Source: Massilia soli (GTDB taxonomy: Bacteria > Pseudomonadota > Gammaproteobacteria > Burkholderiales > Burkholderiaceae_D). Taken from it: a DNA stretch of 64,000 bases. Location of the stretch: the NCBI RefSeq assembly GCF_016809835.1, contig NZ_JAFBIL020000002.1:310001-374000 (forward strand). The letters run 5' to 3'. The notes beneath the pieces were generated by a model, which ran no database searches, was not told where the DNA came from, and saw nothing but the letters and a program-made list of their open reading frames with translations. How positions within the stretch are numbered: position 1 is the first letter of the stretch; each line of letters opens with the position of its first letter. Below, piece after piece: positions 15,598 to 26,150 of this stretch. The position numbers and the translations under genes are program-made.

Positions 15598-16349
15598 TGC
15601 GCTTCATCGTCATCATACCGGCGCGCCTCGCGTCGACCCGCCTGCCGAATAAACCGCTGGCCGACCTTGGCGGCAAGCCGATGGTCGTGCGCGTCGCCGA
15701 ACGCGCGCAGCTATCGGGCGCCGCGCGCGTGATTGTCGCCACCGACCACCCCGACATCGCTGCCGCCTGCGCGTTGCACGGCGTCGAAGCGGTCATGACC
15801 CGCTCCGATCATCCGTCCGGCACCGACCGCATCGCCGAAGTGGCGCGCGCCATGGCGCTGGCGCCAGATGACGTGCTGGTCAACCTGCAGGGCGACGAAC
15901 CGCTGATCGACCCGGAACTGCTGGCGGCATGCGCGGCGCTTATCTCGCCTGAGGTGCCGATGGCCACCTGCGCCCATCCGCTCGACGACGCCGCCGACTG
16001 CTTCAACCCGAACGTCGTCAAGGTGGTGCTCGACAAGCATGGCCGCGCGCTGTACTTCTCGCGCGCCACCATCCCCTGGCACCGCGACGCCTTTGCGCAA
16101 TCGACGGCCACGCTGCCGGCCGCGTATACGCCGCTGCGCCACATCGGCCTGTACGCCTACAGCAATGCCTTCCTGCAGGCTTATCCGGGCCTCGAAGCGT
16201 CGCCGCTGGAACAGGTCGAAGCGCTCGAGCAGCTGCGCGTGCTGTGGCATGGCTATCCGATCGCGGTCCACATCACCGACAGCGCGCCGGCCGCAGGCGT
16301 CGACACCCCGGAAGACCTCGCGCGCGTGCGCCAGCATTACCCCCAGTGA
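15597..16349 (+). CDS. kdsB: 3-deoxy-manno-octulosonate cytidylyltransferase
   Basis: This 250-residue enzyme begins [20 protein letters not shown], the nucleotide-binding loop of KdsB, followed by [29 protein letters not shown], and [13 protein letters not shown], all diagnostic. It activates Kdo with CTP for attachment to lipid A. Its ATG overlaps the trm112 stop by one base (TAATG). It closes the lpxK-trm112-kdsB operon; a 169-base AT-richer gap with a probable promoter separates it from adk. Confidence 0.96.
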   Translation: MRFIVIIPARLASTRLPNKPLADLGGKPMVVRVAERAQLSGAARVIVATDHPDIAAACALHGVEAVMTRSDHPSGTDRIAEVARAMALAPDDVLVNLQGDEPLIDPELLAACAALISPEVPMATCAHPLDDAADCFNPNVVKVVLDKHGRALYFSRATIPWHRDAFAQSTATLPAAYTPLRHIGLYAYSNAFLQAYPGLEASPLEQVEALEQLRVLWHGYPIAVHITDSAPAAGVDTPEDLARVRQHYPQ

Positions 16350-16485
16350 CCGTTCATTTTCAGGTCCTGCGCAAGATCAAACAAAAAATAGCGGCGCATT
16401 TCCGATTGGCTTAATCAATGACTTTTGTGGTAAGTTTCGTACCAAGGTAGTCAGATATGCATCAATGTGGATTTGTTGCTAAAAC

Positions 16486-16491
16486 TATAAT
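16486..16491 (+). promoter_or_regulatory. Consensus -10 element upstream of adk
   Basis: A perfect TATAAT lies 28 bases before the adk ATG in an AT-rich stretch. No good -35 is present at 16-18 bases upstream, so the promoter may need an activator or an alternative contact. Confidence 0.45.
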
Positions 16492-16500
16492 CATATTTAA

Positions 16501-17175
<675 letters not shown>

Positions 17176-17184
17176 TCAAGAACA

Positions 17185-17206
17185 GCGGACCGCGGTCCGC
17201 TTTTTT
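17185..17206 (+). terminator. Intrinsic terminator after adk
   Basis: GCGGAC / GTCCGC with loop CGCG is followed by T6; it starts 10 bases after the adk stop. Confidence 0.9.
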
Positions 17207-17362
17207 CATGCTCGCTGAATAAAGCCTGCGCGCGGAGTAGTCGTCGCGCGGGTAGTCCGGTTTTTTTGGTTTCAAAGTTTTGCAGTACGCAGTTGTTGGA
17301 CTGGTAAGCGGTCTTTCGGATGTGTTTTTGTGTTACTTGATTAGAAAAACAAGGGGACTTTT

Positions 17363-19504
<2,142 letters not shown>

Positions 19505-19557
19505 GCGCGGCCCGGCCGGTCGCCGTCAGGCGCCTGGCCGGCTATCGCCGCGCCGGC

Positions 19558-19585
19558 TTGAAGTCCCGTGGCTGCCGCGTATACT
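19558..19585 (+). promoter_or_regulatory. Candidate sigma70 promoter for the DUF1059 gene
   Basis: TTGAAG, a 16-base spacer, and TATACT end 34 bases before the ATG at 19620, leaving room for a short leader with the AGGAGG RBS. Confidence 0.55.
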
Positions 19586-19619
19586 GGAACGGCCAGATGA
19601 CTTATCGCAGGAGGTTGCC

Positions 19620-19814
19620 ATGGGACGCAAATTCATCGACTGCCGTGAGGTTCCGAGCGAGTCTCATTGTTCCGTCACGATCGCAGCGGACAGCGAAAAC
19701 GAACTGCTCGACGCGGCCGTCCAGCACGCGGTCGCCGTGCACGGGCACCAGGACAGCCCGGAGTTACGCGGGCAGCTCAAGCAAGCAATGCACGAAGGAG
19801 CGCCGACGGCCTAG
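19620..19814 (+). CDS. DUF1059 family small protein
   Basis: This 64-residue protein is preceded by a perfect AGGAGG Shine-Dalgarno (19609-19614) and a plausible promoter. It has the DUF1059 pattern: KFIDCREVP near the start, a second Cys (SHCSVTI), then ADSENELLDAAVQHAVAVHG and SPELRGQLKQAM. Cys8 and Cys17 are the conserved cysteines of the family. Its function is unknown; it is probably a soluble cytosolic protein. It stands alone between hppA and a convergent gene, with strong translation signals, so it is likely well expressed. Confidence 0.85.
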   Translation: MGRKFIDCREVPSESHCSVTIAADSENELLDAAVQHAVAVHGHQDSPELRGQLKQAMHEGAPTA

Positions 19815-19844
19815 CCGCCGGCCGCGGGGCGGCCATCGCCCCGC

Positions 19845-20312
19845 TCAAGGCCCGCAGCCGCTACGCTGCATCGGGAAATCAATCGCCTTCGGTGTGCCGT
19901 TCAGCGTGCCTTCAATGCGCGCTGTGAGGTTGGCGTCGCCGTCGCGGCGGTAAATCACGCGCTGCGGAAAGTCGTGTGCCCGATTCTCGAACACCACGTG
20001 GTTGCCGCTCAGTTCAAGCGCGGCGAAGCTGGCCGTCGGCTGCCCGGACGGCATTGCGATGAACGCCAGCTTGCCAGGCTCGCTGTCGCGGATCTGCAGG
20101 AACTCATGCGCCACCGTTTTGCCGCCCTTGACGGTGCGGCTCATGCCGAGCATTGTGCCGCCGGCCGGCGCCATCCAATGTTCGCCCGATCCCGCTTCGG
20201 CGCCGGCGGCGCGCCAGCATCCCTGCAGCCAGCCAAGCTGCGCCAGCGTACCGGGCCCGGCCTGCGCGGCGCCGATGGCGCAGGTGAGCACGCCGGCGAT
20301 CAGCGCGCGCAT
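19845..20312 (-). CDS. DUF6265-like secreted protein
   Basis: The ATG at 20312 gives 155 residues beginning MRALIAGVLTCAIGAAQA, a clear signal peptide. The mature part has LGWLQGCWRAAGAEAGSGEH, GGTMLGMSRTVKGGKTVAHE, and FENRAHDFPQRVIYRRDGD, a pattern shared with DUF6265 proteins of probable calycin-like fold. An upstream extension of the frame overlaps the CoA transferase gene and lacks a signal. It is translationally coupled to that gene (TGATG overlap). Its role is unknown; Cys near both ends could pair. Confidence 0.75.
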   Translation of the reverse strand: MRALIAGVLTCAIGAAQAGPGTLAQLGWLQGCWRAAGAEAGSGEHWMAPAGGTMLGMSRTVKGGKTVAHEFLQIRDSEPGKLAFIAMPSGQPTASFAALELSGNHVVFENRAHDFPQRVIYRRDGDANLTARIEGTLNGTPKAIDFPMQRSGCGP

Positions 20313-21610
20313 CACAGCACGCACAGCTTGTCGGCGGCTTCGCGCAGCGAGGCGCGGAAGTCCGGGTGCGCGATCGCGATCATCGCCTGCGCGCGCTGCT
20401 TGGCAGATTTGCCGCGCAGCTGGGCCACGCCGTATTCGGTCACCACATAGTTGACGTCGTTCTTGCTGGTGGTCGCGTGGGTGCCTGCGGCCAGCACCGG
20501 CACGATGCGCGAAATGGTGTTGTCCTTCGCCGTCGACGGCAGCACGATGAACGATTTGCCGCCGCGCGAACGGTTCGCCGCGCGCACGAAGTCGACCTGG
20601 CCGCCGGTGCCCGAATAGGGCAGGTGGGCGATGCTCTCGGAGCCGCACTGGCCCAGCAGGTCGACCTGCAGGCTGGCGTTGATCGAGATCAGGTTATCGT
20701 TCTGGCCGGCGATGTACGGATCGTTGGTGAAGTTCGACGGGTGCATCTCGATCATCGGGTTGTGGTGCATGAACCGGTACAGCTTCTGCGAGCCGAGCGC
20801 GAAGGTCGCCACCATCTTCCCCGGCATGAAGGTCTTGCGCCGGTTGGTCACCGCGCCCGCCTCGATCAAGGTCAGGATGCCGTCGCCCAGCATTTCCGTG
20901 TGAATGCCCAGGTCATGCTTGTGCGTCAGCTGCATGACCACCGCGTCCGGAATGCCGCCATAGCCGATCTGCAGGGTCGAGCCGTCGTCGATCATGTCGG
21001 CCACATATTTGCCGATTGCTTCCTGCACCTGGCCGATCTTCGGCAGGCCCACTTCGAGGATCGCGTCGTTGCTCTCTACAATTGCCGTCACCTGCGCGAT
21101 GTGGACGTGGCACTGGCCGTGCGCGAACGGCACGCCGGGGTTCACTTCCAGGACCACGGCGCGCGCCCTGGCGATCGCCGCCATCGTGTAGTCGGTGCCG
21201 AGGCTGAGCGCGAAGAAGCCCTGCTCGTTCATCGGCGAGGCCATCGCGAAGACCACGTCGGACGGCATCAGGCCGCGTTCGATCAGTACCGGGATCTCGG
21301 AAAAATAGTTGGGGATGAAGTCGCACCAGCCGCCCTGGCCGGCGCTGCGCGAGGCGCCTCCGAAGAACAGCGCGGCATGCCGCACGTGGTGTGACGTTTC
21401 TTGGTCAAAATATCCGAACTTGCGCATCGCCAGGATCTGCGCGACCTTGACGTCGTGAAAGCTTGTGCGCCGGGCCGACAGCGCCGTGAGCAGGGCGGGC
21501 GGTTCGCCGACGCCGGTGGGTACGACGATCATGTCGCCATCGCGAACATGCTCCAGTGCATCTTCCGCGCTGCAGATTTTTGCGGCGTATTGCTGTTGTG
21601 GTGTTTGCAT
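20312..21610 (-). CDS. Acetyl-CoA hydrolase/transferase family protein
   Basis: The ATG at 21610, with RBS GGAGACAG, gives 432 residues. Seven codons upstream are open but unsupported. The sequence matches the Cat1/4-hydroxybutyrate CoA-transferase group: DGDMIVVPTGVGEPPALL, LEVNPGVPFAHG, LQIGYGGIPDAVV, the glutamate-containing HTEMLGDGILTLIEAGA, and PYSGTGGQVDFVRAANRSRG, then VVTEYGVAQLRGKS. It would transfer or hydrolyse CoA from short acyl-CoAs in central carbon metabolism. A small secreted-protein gene overlaps its stop. The acceptor cannot be told from sequence. Confidence 0.87.
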   Translation of the reverse strand: MQTPQQQYAAKICSAEDALEHVRDGDMIVVPTGVGEPPALLTALSARRTSFHDVKVAQILAMRKFGYFDQETSHHVRHAALFFGGASRSAGQGGWCDFIPNYFSEIPVLIERGLMPSDVVFAMASPMNEQGFFALSLGTDYTMAAIARARAVVLEVNPGVPFAHGQCHVHIAQVTAIVESNDAILEVGLPKIGQVQEAIGKYVADMIDDGSTLQIGYGGIPDAVVMQLTHKHDLGIHTEMLGDGILTLIEAGAVTNRRKTFMPGKMVATFALGSQKLYRFMHHNPMIEMHPSNFTNDPYIAGQNDNLISINASLQVDLLGQCGSESIAHLPYSGTGGQVDFVRAANRSRGGKSFIVLPSTAKDNTISRIVPVLAAGTHATTSKNDVNYVVTEYGVAQLRGKSAKQRAQAMIAIAHPDFRASLREAADKLCVL

Positions 21611-21754
21611 TGCTGTCTCCTGTGCGCCCATGCTATCGCGGCAAGCTGACCGCGCGCTGACTTGGCCCGAATGTTACGGTGTGTATCGACGGTCGTGCGC
21701 GCCCTCCGCATGGGCAATAATGACAGCATACCGATCAGGCAGCCGGAGCGCACC

Positions 21755-22216
21755 ATGAGATTCGCGAGATTCGTCACCATCCTGTCAGTGGTACTGGCAA
21801 CGGCCAGCACTGGCGCGGCCGGGCAGGACAAGGAACCGGCGCAAGCGCCGGCCAAAGCGTCCGCGGCCAAAGCGTCCGAGGCGCTGCCGCTCAAACCCGA
21901 CCCGTCGACACTCAAAAAGCCGCTGGTCAAGCGCCGCGCCGTGCATCAGCGCATCGATGGGATGCCCACGCCGCCGCCCATCGTCACGGAGGGCTACCGG
22001 CCGACCCTGACCCCGCGCGGCCCGATCGTCTCCGGCCAGCCCATGCCGGCGTTGCCGCCGCCAGCCCCGCCGATGCCGTCGCAAGTGAACAGCTGCGATG
22101 GCGGCGGCTGCACCGACACCGGCGGCGCCCGCTACACCGGCGGGGTAGGCAACACGGTGCTCGACCAGAACGGGCGCAACTGCACGCGCAGCGGCACCAC
22201 CGTGCAATGCTTTTAA
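21755..22216 (+). CDS. Secreted proline-rich protein of unknown function
   Basis: The ATG at 21755 gives 153 residues with a signal peptide (about residues 1-21, MRFARFVTILSVVLATASTG). An upstream start would bury it. The mature chain is rich in Pro, Ala and Lys in its first half, with two Lys-Ala-Ser repeats (KASAAKASEA) and PMPALPPPAPPMPS in the middle. It ends with four cysteines (SCDGGGC and NCTRSGTTVQC) that could form two disulfides. I recognise no domain. It is divergent to the CoA hydrolase gene and upstream of the dehydrogenase. Confidence 0.65.
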   Translation: MRFARFVTILSVVLATASTGAAGQDKEPAQAPAKASAAKASEALPLKPDPSTLKKPLVKRRAVHQRIDGMPTPPPIVTEGYRPTLTPRGPIVSGQPMPALPPPAPPMPSQVNSCDGGGCTDTGGARYTGGVGNTVLDQNGRNCTRSGTTVQCF

Positions 22217-22268
22217 TGGCAGTTTTTCGGTCGACCCGGTAAAAAGTTCGCTACAATCCTGTAGGTTG

Positions 22269-22284
22269 ACGTTTACGTAAACGT
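22269..22284. promoter_or_regulatory. 16-bp perfect palindrome, candidate operator of the short-chain dehydrogenase gene
   Basis: ACGTTTACGTAAACGT is self-complementary and lies 25 bases before the ATG at 22309, just after a TACAAT -10-like hexamer (22252-22257). It resembles, from memory, operators of MerR-family LiuR regulators of branched-chain amino acid and fatty acid breakdown. Confidence 0.6.
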
Positions 22285-22308
22285 TAAAAGAACTTTTCTG
22301 AGGAAACC

Positions 22309-23067
22309 ATGCAAATCCAAGACAATGTCTTCATCGTTACCGGCGGCGCGTCGGGCCTGGGCGCTGCGACCGCGCGCATGATCACCGAAGCGGGCGGCAA
22401 GGTTGTCATCGCCGACGTGCAGGTCGACGCGGGCACCGCGCTGGCCACCGAATTGAACGGCCAGTTCGTCAAGTGCGACGTCACTTCCGAGGCCGACGGC
22501 CAGGCCGCCGTTGCCGCTGCCACCGCGATGGGCACGCTGCGCGGCCTGATCAACTGCGCCGGCGTCGCGCCGGCGGTCAAGACCGTCGGCAAGGACGGCC
22601 CGCACCCGCTCGACGTGTTCCAGCGTACCGTCAACATCAACCTGGTCGGCACCTTCAACATGGCGCGCCTGGCCGCCGACGCAATGTCGAAGACCGAAGG
22701 CCTTGACTCCGGCGAGCGCGGCGTCATCATCAACACCGCCTCGGTGGCGGCGTTCGACGGCCAGATGGGCCAGTGCGCCTACGGCGCATCGAAGGCGGCG
22801 GTGGCCGGCATGACGCTGCCGATGGCGCGCGACCTGGCGCGCAACGGCGTGCGCGTGATGACCATCGCACCGGGCATCTTCGAGACCCCGATGCTGATGG
22901 GCATGCCGGAAGAAGTGCGCGAGTCGCTCGGCAAGATGGTGCCGTTCCCGCCGCGCCTCGGCCGTGCGGTCGAATACGCGCACCTGGCCAAGGCCATCAT
23001 CGAAAACACCATGCTCAACGGCGAGACGATCCGCCTGGACGGTGCGATCCGGATGCAGCCGAAGTAA
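22309..23067 (+). CDS. Short-chain dehydrogenase, 3-hydroxyacyl-CoA dehydrogenase type (HSD17B10-like)
   Basis: This 252-residue Rossmann enzyme has the nucleotide motif [13 protein letters not shown] near residue 10, NCAGVAPA, and the catalytic set with [14 protein letters not shown] followed by YGASKAAV. The long insertion [17 protein letters not shown] and the end [17 protein letters not shown] match 3-hydroxy-2-methylbutyryl-CoA / 3-hydroxyacyl-CoA dehydrogenases (human HSD17B10 group). It would oxidise hydroxyacyl-CoA with NAD in isoleucine or fatty acid breakdown. The palindromic operator upstream fits catabolic control. A terminator follows. Confidence 0.87.
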   Translation: MQIQDNVFIVTGGASGLGAATARMITEAGGKVVIADVQVDAGTALATELNGQFVKCDVTSEADGQAAVAAATAMGTLRGLINCAGVAPAVKTVGKDGPHPLDVFQRTVNINLVGTFNMARLAADAMSKTEGLDSGERGVIINTASVAAFDGQMGQCAYGASKAAVAGMTLPMARDLARNGVRVMTIAPGIFETPMLMGMPEEVRESLGKMVPFPPRLGRAVEYAHLAKAIIENTMLNGETIRLDGAIRMQPK

Positions 23068-23092
23068 TTGATGTAGCATTGCAAGAGTATCG

Positions 23093-23123
23093 GGCGCGCG
23101 GCCTTGGTCGCGCGCCTTTTTTT
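23093..23123 (+). terminator. Intrinsic terminator between the dehydrogenase gene and ggt
   Basis: GGCGCGCG (23093-23100) pairs with CGCGCGCC (23109-23116), loop of eight, then T7. Only 17 bases separate its end from the ggt ATG. Confidence 0.9.
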
Positions 23124-23140
23124 ATTCCGGAGGAGAGTTC

Positions 23141-24919
23141 ATGGTCAAGTTGAAGATGCTGGCGCTCGCTGCGCTGTTGGCAGGCGCGTTCGCGCAGGCA
23201 GAGGTGCTTGCGCAGGACGCCGCGCAAGCCGCGCCGGAAGTGGGCATCAACTACACCGACAAGGCTGGCTGGGCGTCGAAGAAGTTCATGGTCGCCGCGG
23301 CCAACCCGCTGGCCGTCGAAGCCGGCTACACCATCCTCAAGCAGGGCGGTTCGGCGATCGACGCCGCCATCGCCACCCAGCTGGTGCTGACCCTGGTCGA
23401 GCCGCAGTCGTCGGGCATCGGCGGCGGCGCCTTCCTGGTGCATTACGACGGCAAGGACGTGCAGGCCTTCGATGGCCGCGAGACCGCGCCTGCCAAGGCG
23501 ACCGAGACCCTGTTCCAGAAGCCCGACGGCACCCCGGTCTCGCGCACCGAGGGTGTGGTGGGCGGCCGCTCGGTGGGCGCGCCGGGCCTGCTGCGCATGC
23601 TCGAGATGGCGCACAAGCAGCACGGCAAGCTGCCCTGGAAGACGCTGTTCGCGCCGGCGATCGGATTGTCCGAGCGCGGCTTCCCGGTCAGCGAGCGCCT
23701 CAACGGCATGCTGCTGTGGGACAAGCATATCCGCAAGGACCCGGTGGCCGCGGCCTACTTCTACGACCAGGCCGGCAAGCCATGGCCGGTCGGCCACCTG
23801 CTGAAGAATCCCGCGCTGGCCGATACGCTGCGCGCGATTGCCGCCGGCGGCGCCGACGCTTTCTACCGGGGCTACATCGCGCGCGACATCGCCGCCAAGG
23901 TGGCCGCGCATCCGACCAATCCCGGCCTCCTGAGCGCTGCCGACATCGCCGGCTACCAAGCCAGGCTGCGCACCCCGGTGTGCAATGACTACCGCAGCTT
24001 CACGGTGTGCGGCATGCCGCCGCCGTCGTCGGGCGGCATCGCGGTGGCGCAGATGCTCGGCATCCTCGAGACCAGGGACATGCGCGCGCTGGCCCCGGTC
24101 GACGGCAAGGTCGGCGCCGACGCGGTGCACCTGTTCTCGGAAGCCGGACGCCTGGCCTACGCCGACCGCAACCGCTACGCGGCCGACACCGACTTCGTCC
24201 CGCTGCCAGGGCGCGGCATCCCGAGCCTGCTCGACAAGACCTACCTGGCGCAGCGCGCCGCGCTGATCGGCGAGAAGTCTATCGGCGTGGCCAAGGCCGG
24301 CAAGCCGCCGGGCATGGATGTCGCCTGGGGTACCGACAATGCGATCGAAACCCCGTCGACCTCGCACCTGGTGGTCATGGACAGCAGCGGCGCGGGCCTG
24401 GCGATGACGACGACGATCGAAGACGCCTTCGGTTCGCGCCAGATGGTGCGCGGCTTCCTGCTCAATAACCAGCTGACCGACTTCTCGTTCGATTCGAAGG
24501 ACGCCGACGGTCCGGTGGCCAACCGGGTCGAGCCGGGCAAGCGTCCGCGCAGCGCGATGTCGCCCACCATCGTGTTCGACAAGAAGACCAGGAAGCTGGT
24601 GCTGGCGGTCGGTTCGCCCGGCGGCCCGGCCATCATCAACTACGTCGCCAAGGTGCTGGTCGGCACGCTGGACTGGGGCCTGAACGTGCAGCAGGCCATC
24701 AGCCTGCCGAACTTCGGCAGCCGCAACGGCCCGACCGAGCTGGAAGCGGGGCGCTTTTCACCCGCCGTGCATGACGCGCTCAAGGCGCGCGGCCACCAGA
24801 TCCGCAGCTACGACATGAACTCGGGGCTGCACGGCATCCAGCGCCTGACGATCCACGGCCAGCAGTTCTGGTTCGGCGGCGCCGATCCGCGCCGCGAAGG
24901 CGTTGCCAAGGGCGACTAA
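23141..24919 (+). CDS. ggt: Gamma-glutamyltransferase
   Basis: This 592-residue protein has a signal peptide (residues 1-24) and the full GGT fold: ANPLAVEAGYTILKQGGSAIDAAIA near the start, LVEPQSSGIGGGAFLVHYD, and the autoprocessing site with Thr407 in PSTSHLVVMD, plus GSPGGPAIINYV in the small subunit. It would cleave itself at Thr407 and then hydrolyse or transfer the gamma-glutamyl group of glutathione in the periplasm. The RBS GGAGGAGAG is strong. A strong terminator sits just before the gene with no room for a promoter between, which hints at attenuation or read-through. Confidence 0.95.
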   Translation: MVKLKMLALAALLAGAFAQAEVLAQDAAQAAPEVGINYTDKAGWASKKFMVAAANPLAVEAGYTILKQGGSAIDAAIATQLVLTLVEPQSSGIGGGAFLVHYDGKDVQAFDGRETAPAKATETLFQKPDGTPVSRTEGVVGGRSVGAPGLLRMLEMAHKQHGKLPWKTLFAPAIGLSERGFPVSERLNGMLLWDKHIRKDPVAAAYFYDQAGKPWPVGHLLKNPALADTLRAIAAGGADAFYRGYIARDIAAKVAAHPTNPGLLSAADIAGYQARLRTPVCNDYRSFTVCGMPPPSSGGIAVAQMLGILETRDMRALAPVDGKVGADAVHLFSEAGRLAYADRNRYAADTDFVPLPGRGIPSLLDKTYLAQRAALIGEKSIGVAKAGKPPGMDVAWGTDNAIETPSTSHLVVMDSSGAGLAMTTTIEDAFGSRQMVRGFLLNNQLTDFSFDSKDADGPVANRVEPGKRPRSAMSPTIVFDKKTRKLVLAVGSPGGPAIINYVAKVLVGTLDWGLNVQQAISLPNFGSRNGPTELEAGRFSPAVHDALKARGHQIRSYDMNSGLHGIQRLTIHGQQFWFGGADPRREGVAKGD

Positions 24920-24980
24920 GTGTCCACTTGGCGGCAACTTTTGCTACCGCTTGGAGGACATTGCCTGCTAACCTTGCTGT

Positions 24981-26150
24981 ATGGGATTAAATCAAAAAAC
25001 CGGGCTGATTCTCACCGGCGGCGGCGCACGCGCCGCCTACCAGGTCGGCGTGCTGCAGGCGATATCGCGCATCTTGTGGGAGGCCGGCTGGCCGCCTGCG
25101 CGCTCGCCCTTCGACATCATCTGCGGCACCTCGGCCGGCGCGATGAACGCCACCGCGCTGGCCTGCCGCGCCGATAACTTCGGCGAGGGCGTGCAAAAGC
25201 TGCTCGACGTGTGGGAGAACATCGCCGTCGAACAGGTCTACCGCGCCGACTCGATCGGCGTGCTGCGCTCGGGCGCGCGCTGGCTGTCGCTGCTGTCGTT
25301 CGGCTGGCTGCTGCGCAAATGGCGCGCCGCGCCGCCGGCTTCGCTGCTCGACAACACGCCGCTGGTCGGCCTGCTGCACCGCATGCTCGACCTGCCGCGC
25401 CTCGACGCCGCCTTGTCCGAAGGCCTGCTGCATGCGCTGGCCGTGACGGCCTCGTCATACACCGCCGGCAACCACCTGACCTTCTACCAGTCCGCCAGCC
25501 AGATCGCGCCGTGGGTGCGCATGCAGCGCATCGCGCTGCAGGACCAGATCGGCGTCGAGCACCTGCTGGCGTCGGCGGCGATCCCGTTCATCTTCCCGGC
25601 GGTGCCGCTGTTCGTCGATGGCCGCCATGAATACTGCGGCGATGGCTCGATGCGCCAGCTGGCGCCGATCTCGCCGGCGATCCACCTCGGCGCGACCAAG
25701 GTGCTGGTGGTCGGCGCCGGGCGCCTGGCCGAGCCGCGCCACAACGGCCCGGCCAACCCCGGTTACCCGAGCCTGGCGCAGATCGCCGGCCACGCGATGT
25801 CCTCGATCTTCCTCGACAGCCTGGCGGTCGATATCGAGCGCCTGAACCGCATCAACCTGACCTTGTCGCTGCTGCCGGGCGAGTACCGCGACATGACGCC
25901 GCTAAAGCCAGTCGACCTGCTGGTGATCGCGCCGTCCGAACGGCTCGACGATATCGCCAGCCGCCACATCGGCAGCCTGCCCAAGCCGGTGCGCACGCTG
26001 CTGTCGGGGATCGGCGCCACCGAGGCGCGCGGTTCGGCGCTGGCGTCCTACCTGCTGTTCGAAGCGAGCTATACGCGCGAGCTGATCGCGCTGGGGCGAA
26101 CCGACACCGAGCAGCGCAAGGACGACGTCCTGGCCTTCTTCGCCTCATGA
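24981..26150 (+). CDS. Patatin-like phospholipase
   Basis: This 389-residue protein has the patatin catalytic elements: oxyanion loop TGGGARAAYQVG at residues 12-23, nucleophile Ser51 in GTSAG, and the Asp of YCGDGSMRQLAP. It would act as a serine lipase or acyl hydrolase with a Ser-Asp dyad. There is no signal peptide, so it is cytosolic or injected/associated with the inner membrane. The ATG of the following 1440-residue hybrid kinase overlaps its stop (ATGA), tying a lipase to a two-component system. Substrate is unknown. Confidence 0.88.
   Translation: MGLNQKTGLILTGGGARAAYQVGVLQAISRILWEAGWPPARSPFDIICGTSAGAMNATALACRADNFGEGVQKLLDVWENIAVEQVYRADSIGVLRSGARWLSLLSFGWLLRKWRAAPPASLLDNTPLVGLLHRMLDLPRLDAALSEGLLHALAVTASSYTAGNHLTFYQSASQIAPWVRMQRIALQDQIGVEHLLASAAIPFIFPAVPLFVDGRHEYCGDGSMRQLAPISPAIHLGATKVLVVGAGRLAEPRHNGPANPGYPSLAQIAGHAMSSIFLDSLAVDIERLNRINLTLSLLPGEYRDMTPLKPVDLLVIAPSERLDDIASRHIGSLPKPVRTLLSGIGATEARGSALASYLLFEASYTRELIALGRTDTEQRKDDVLAFFAS

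Noticed and set aside
16411-16480. AATCAATGACTT upstream of adk, identical to the upstream box of DnaA unit 5
   Set aside because: The 35-bp DnaA core is missing at the expected 29-base distance, so a single 12-base match is not enough to call an eighth unit.
21785-22207. A 140-codon minus-strand frame opposite the proline-rich protein
   Set aside because: There is no signal peptide or motif; the plus-strand frame has a signal peptide and a paired-cysteine end.
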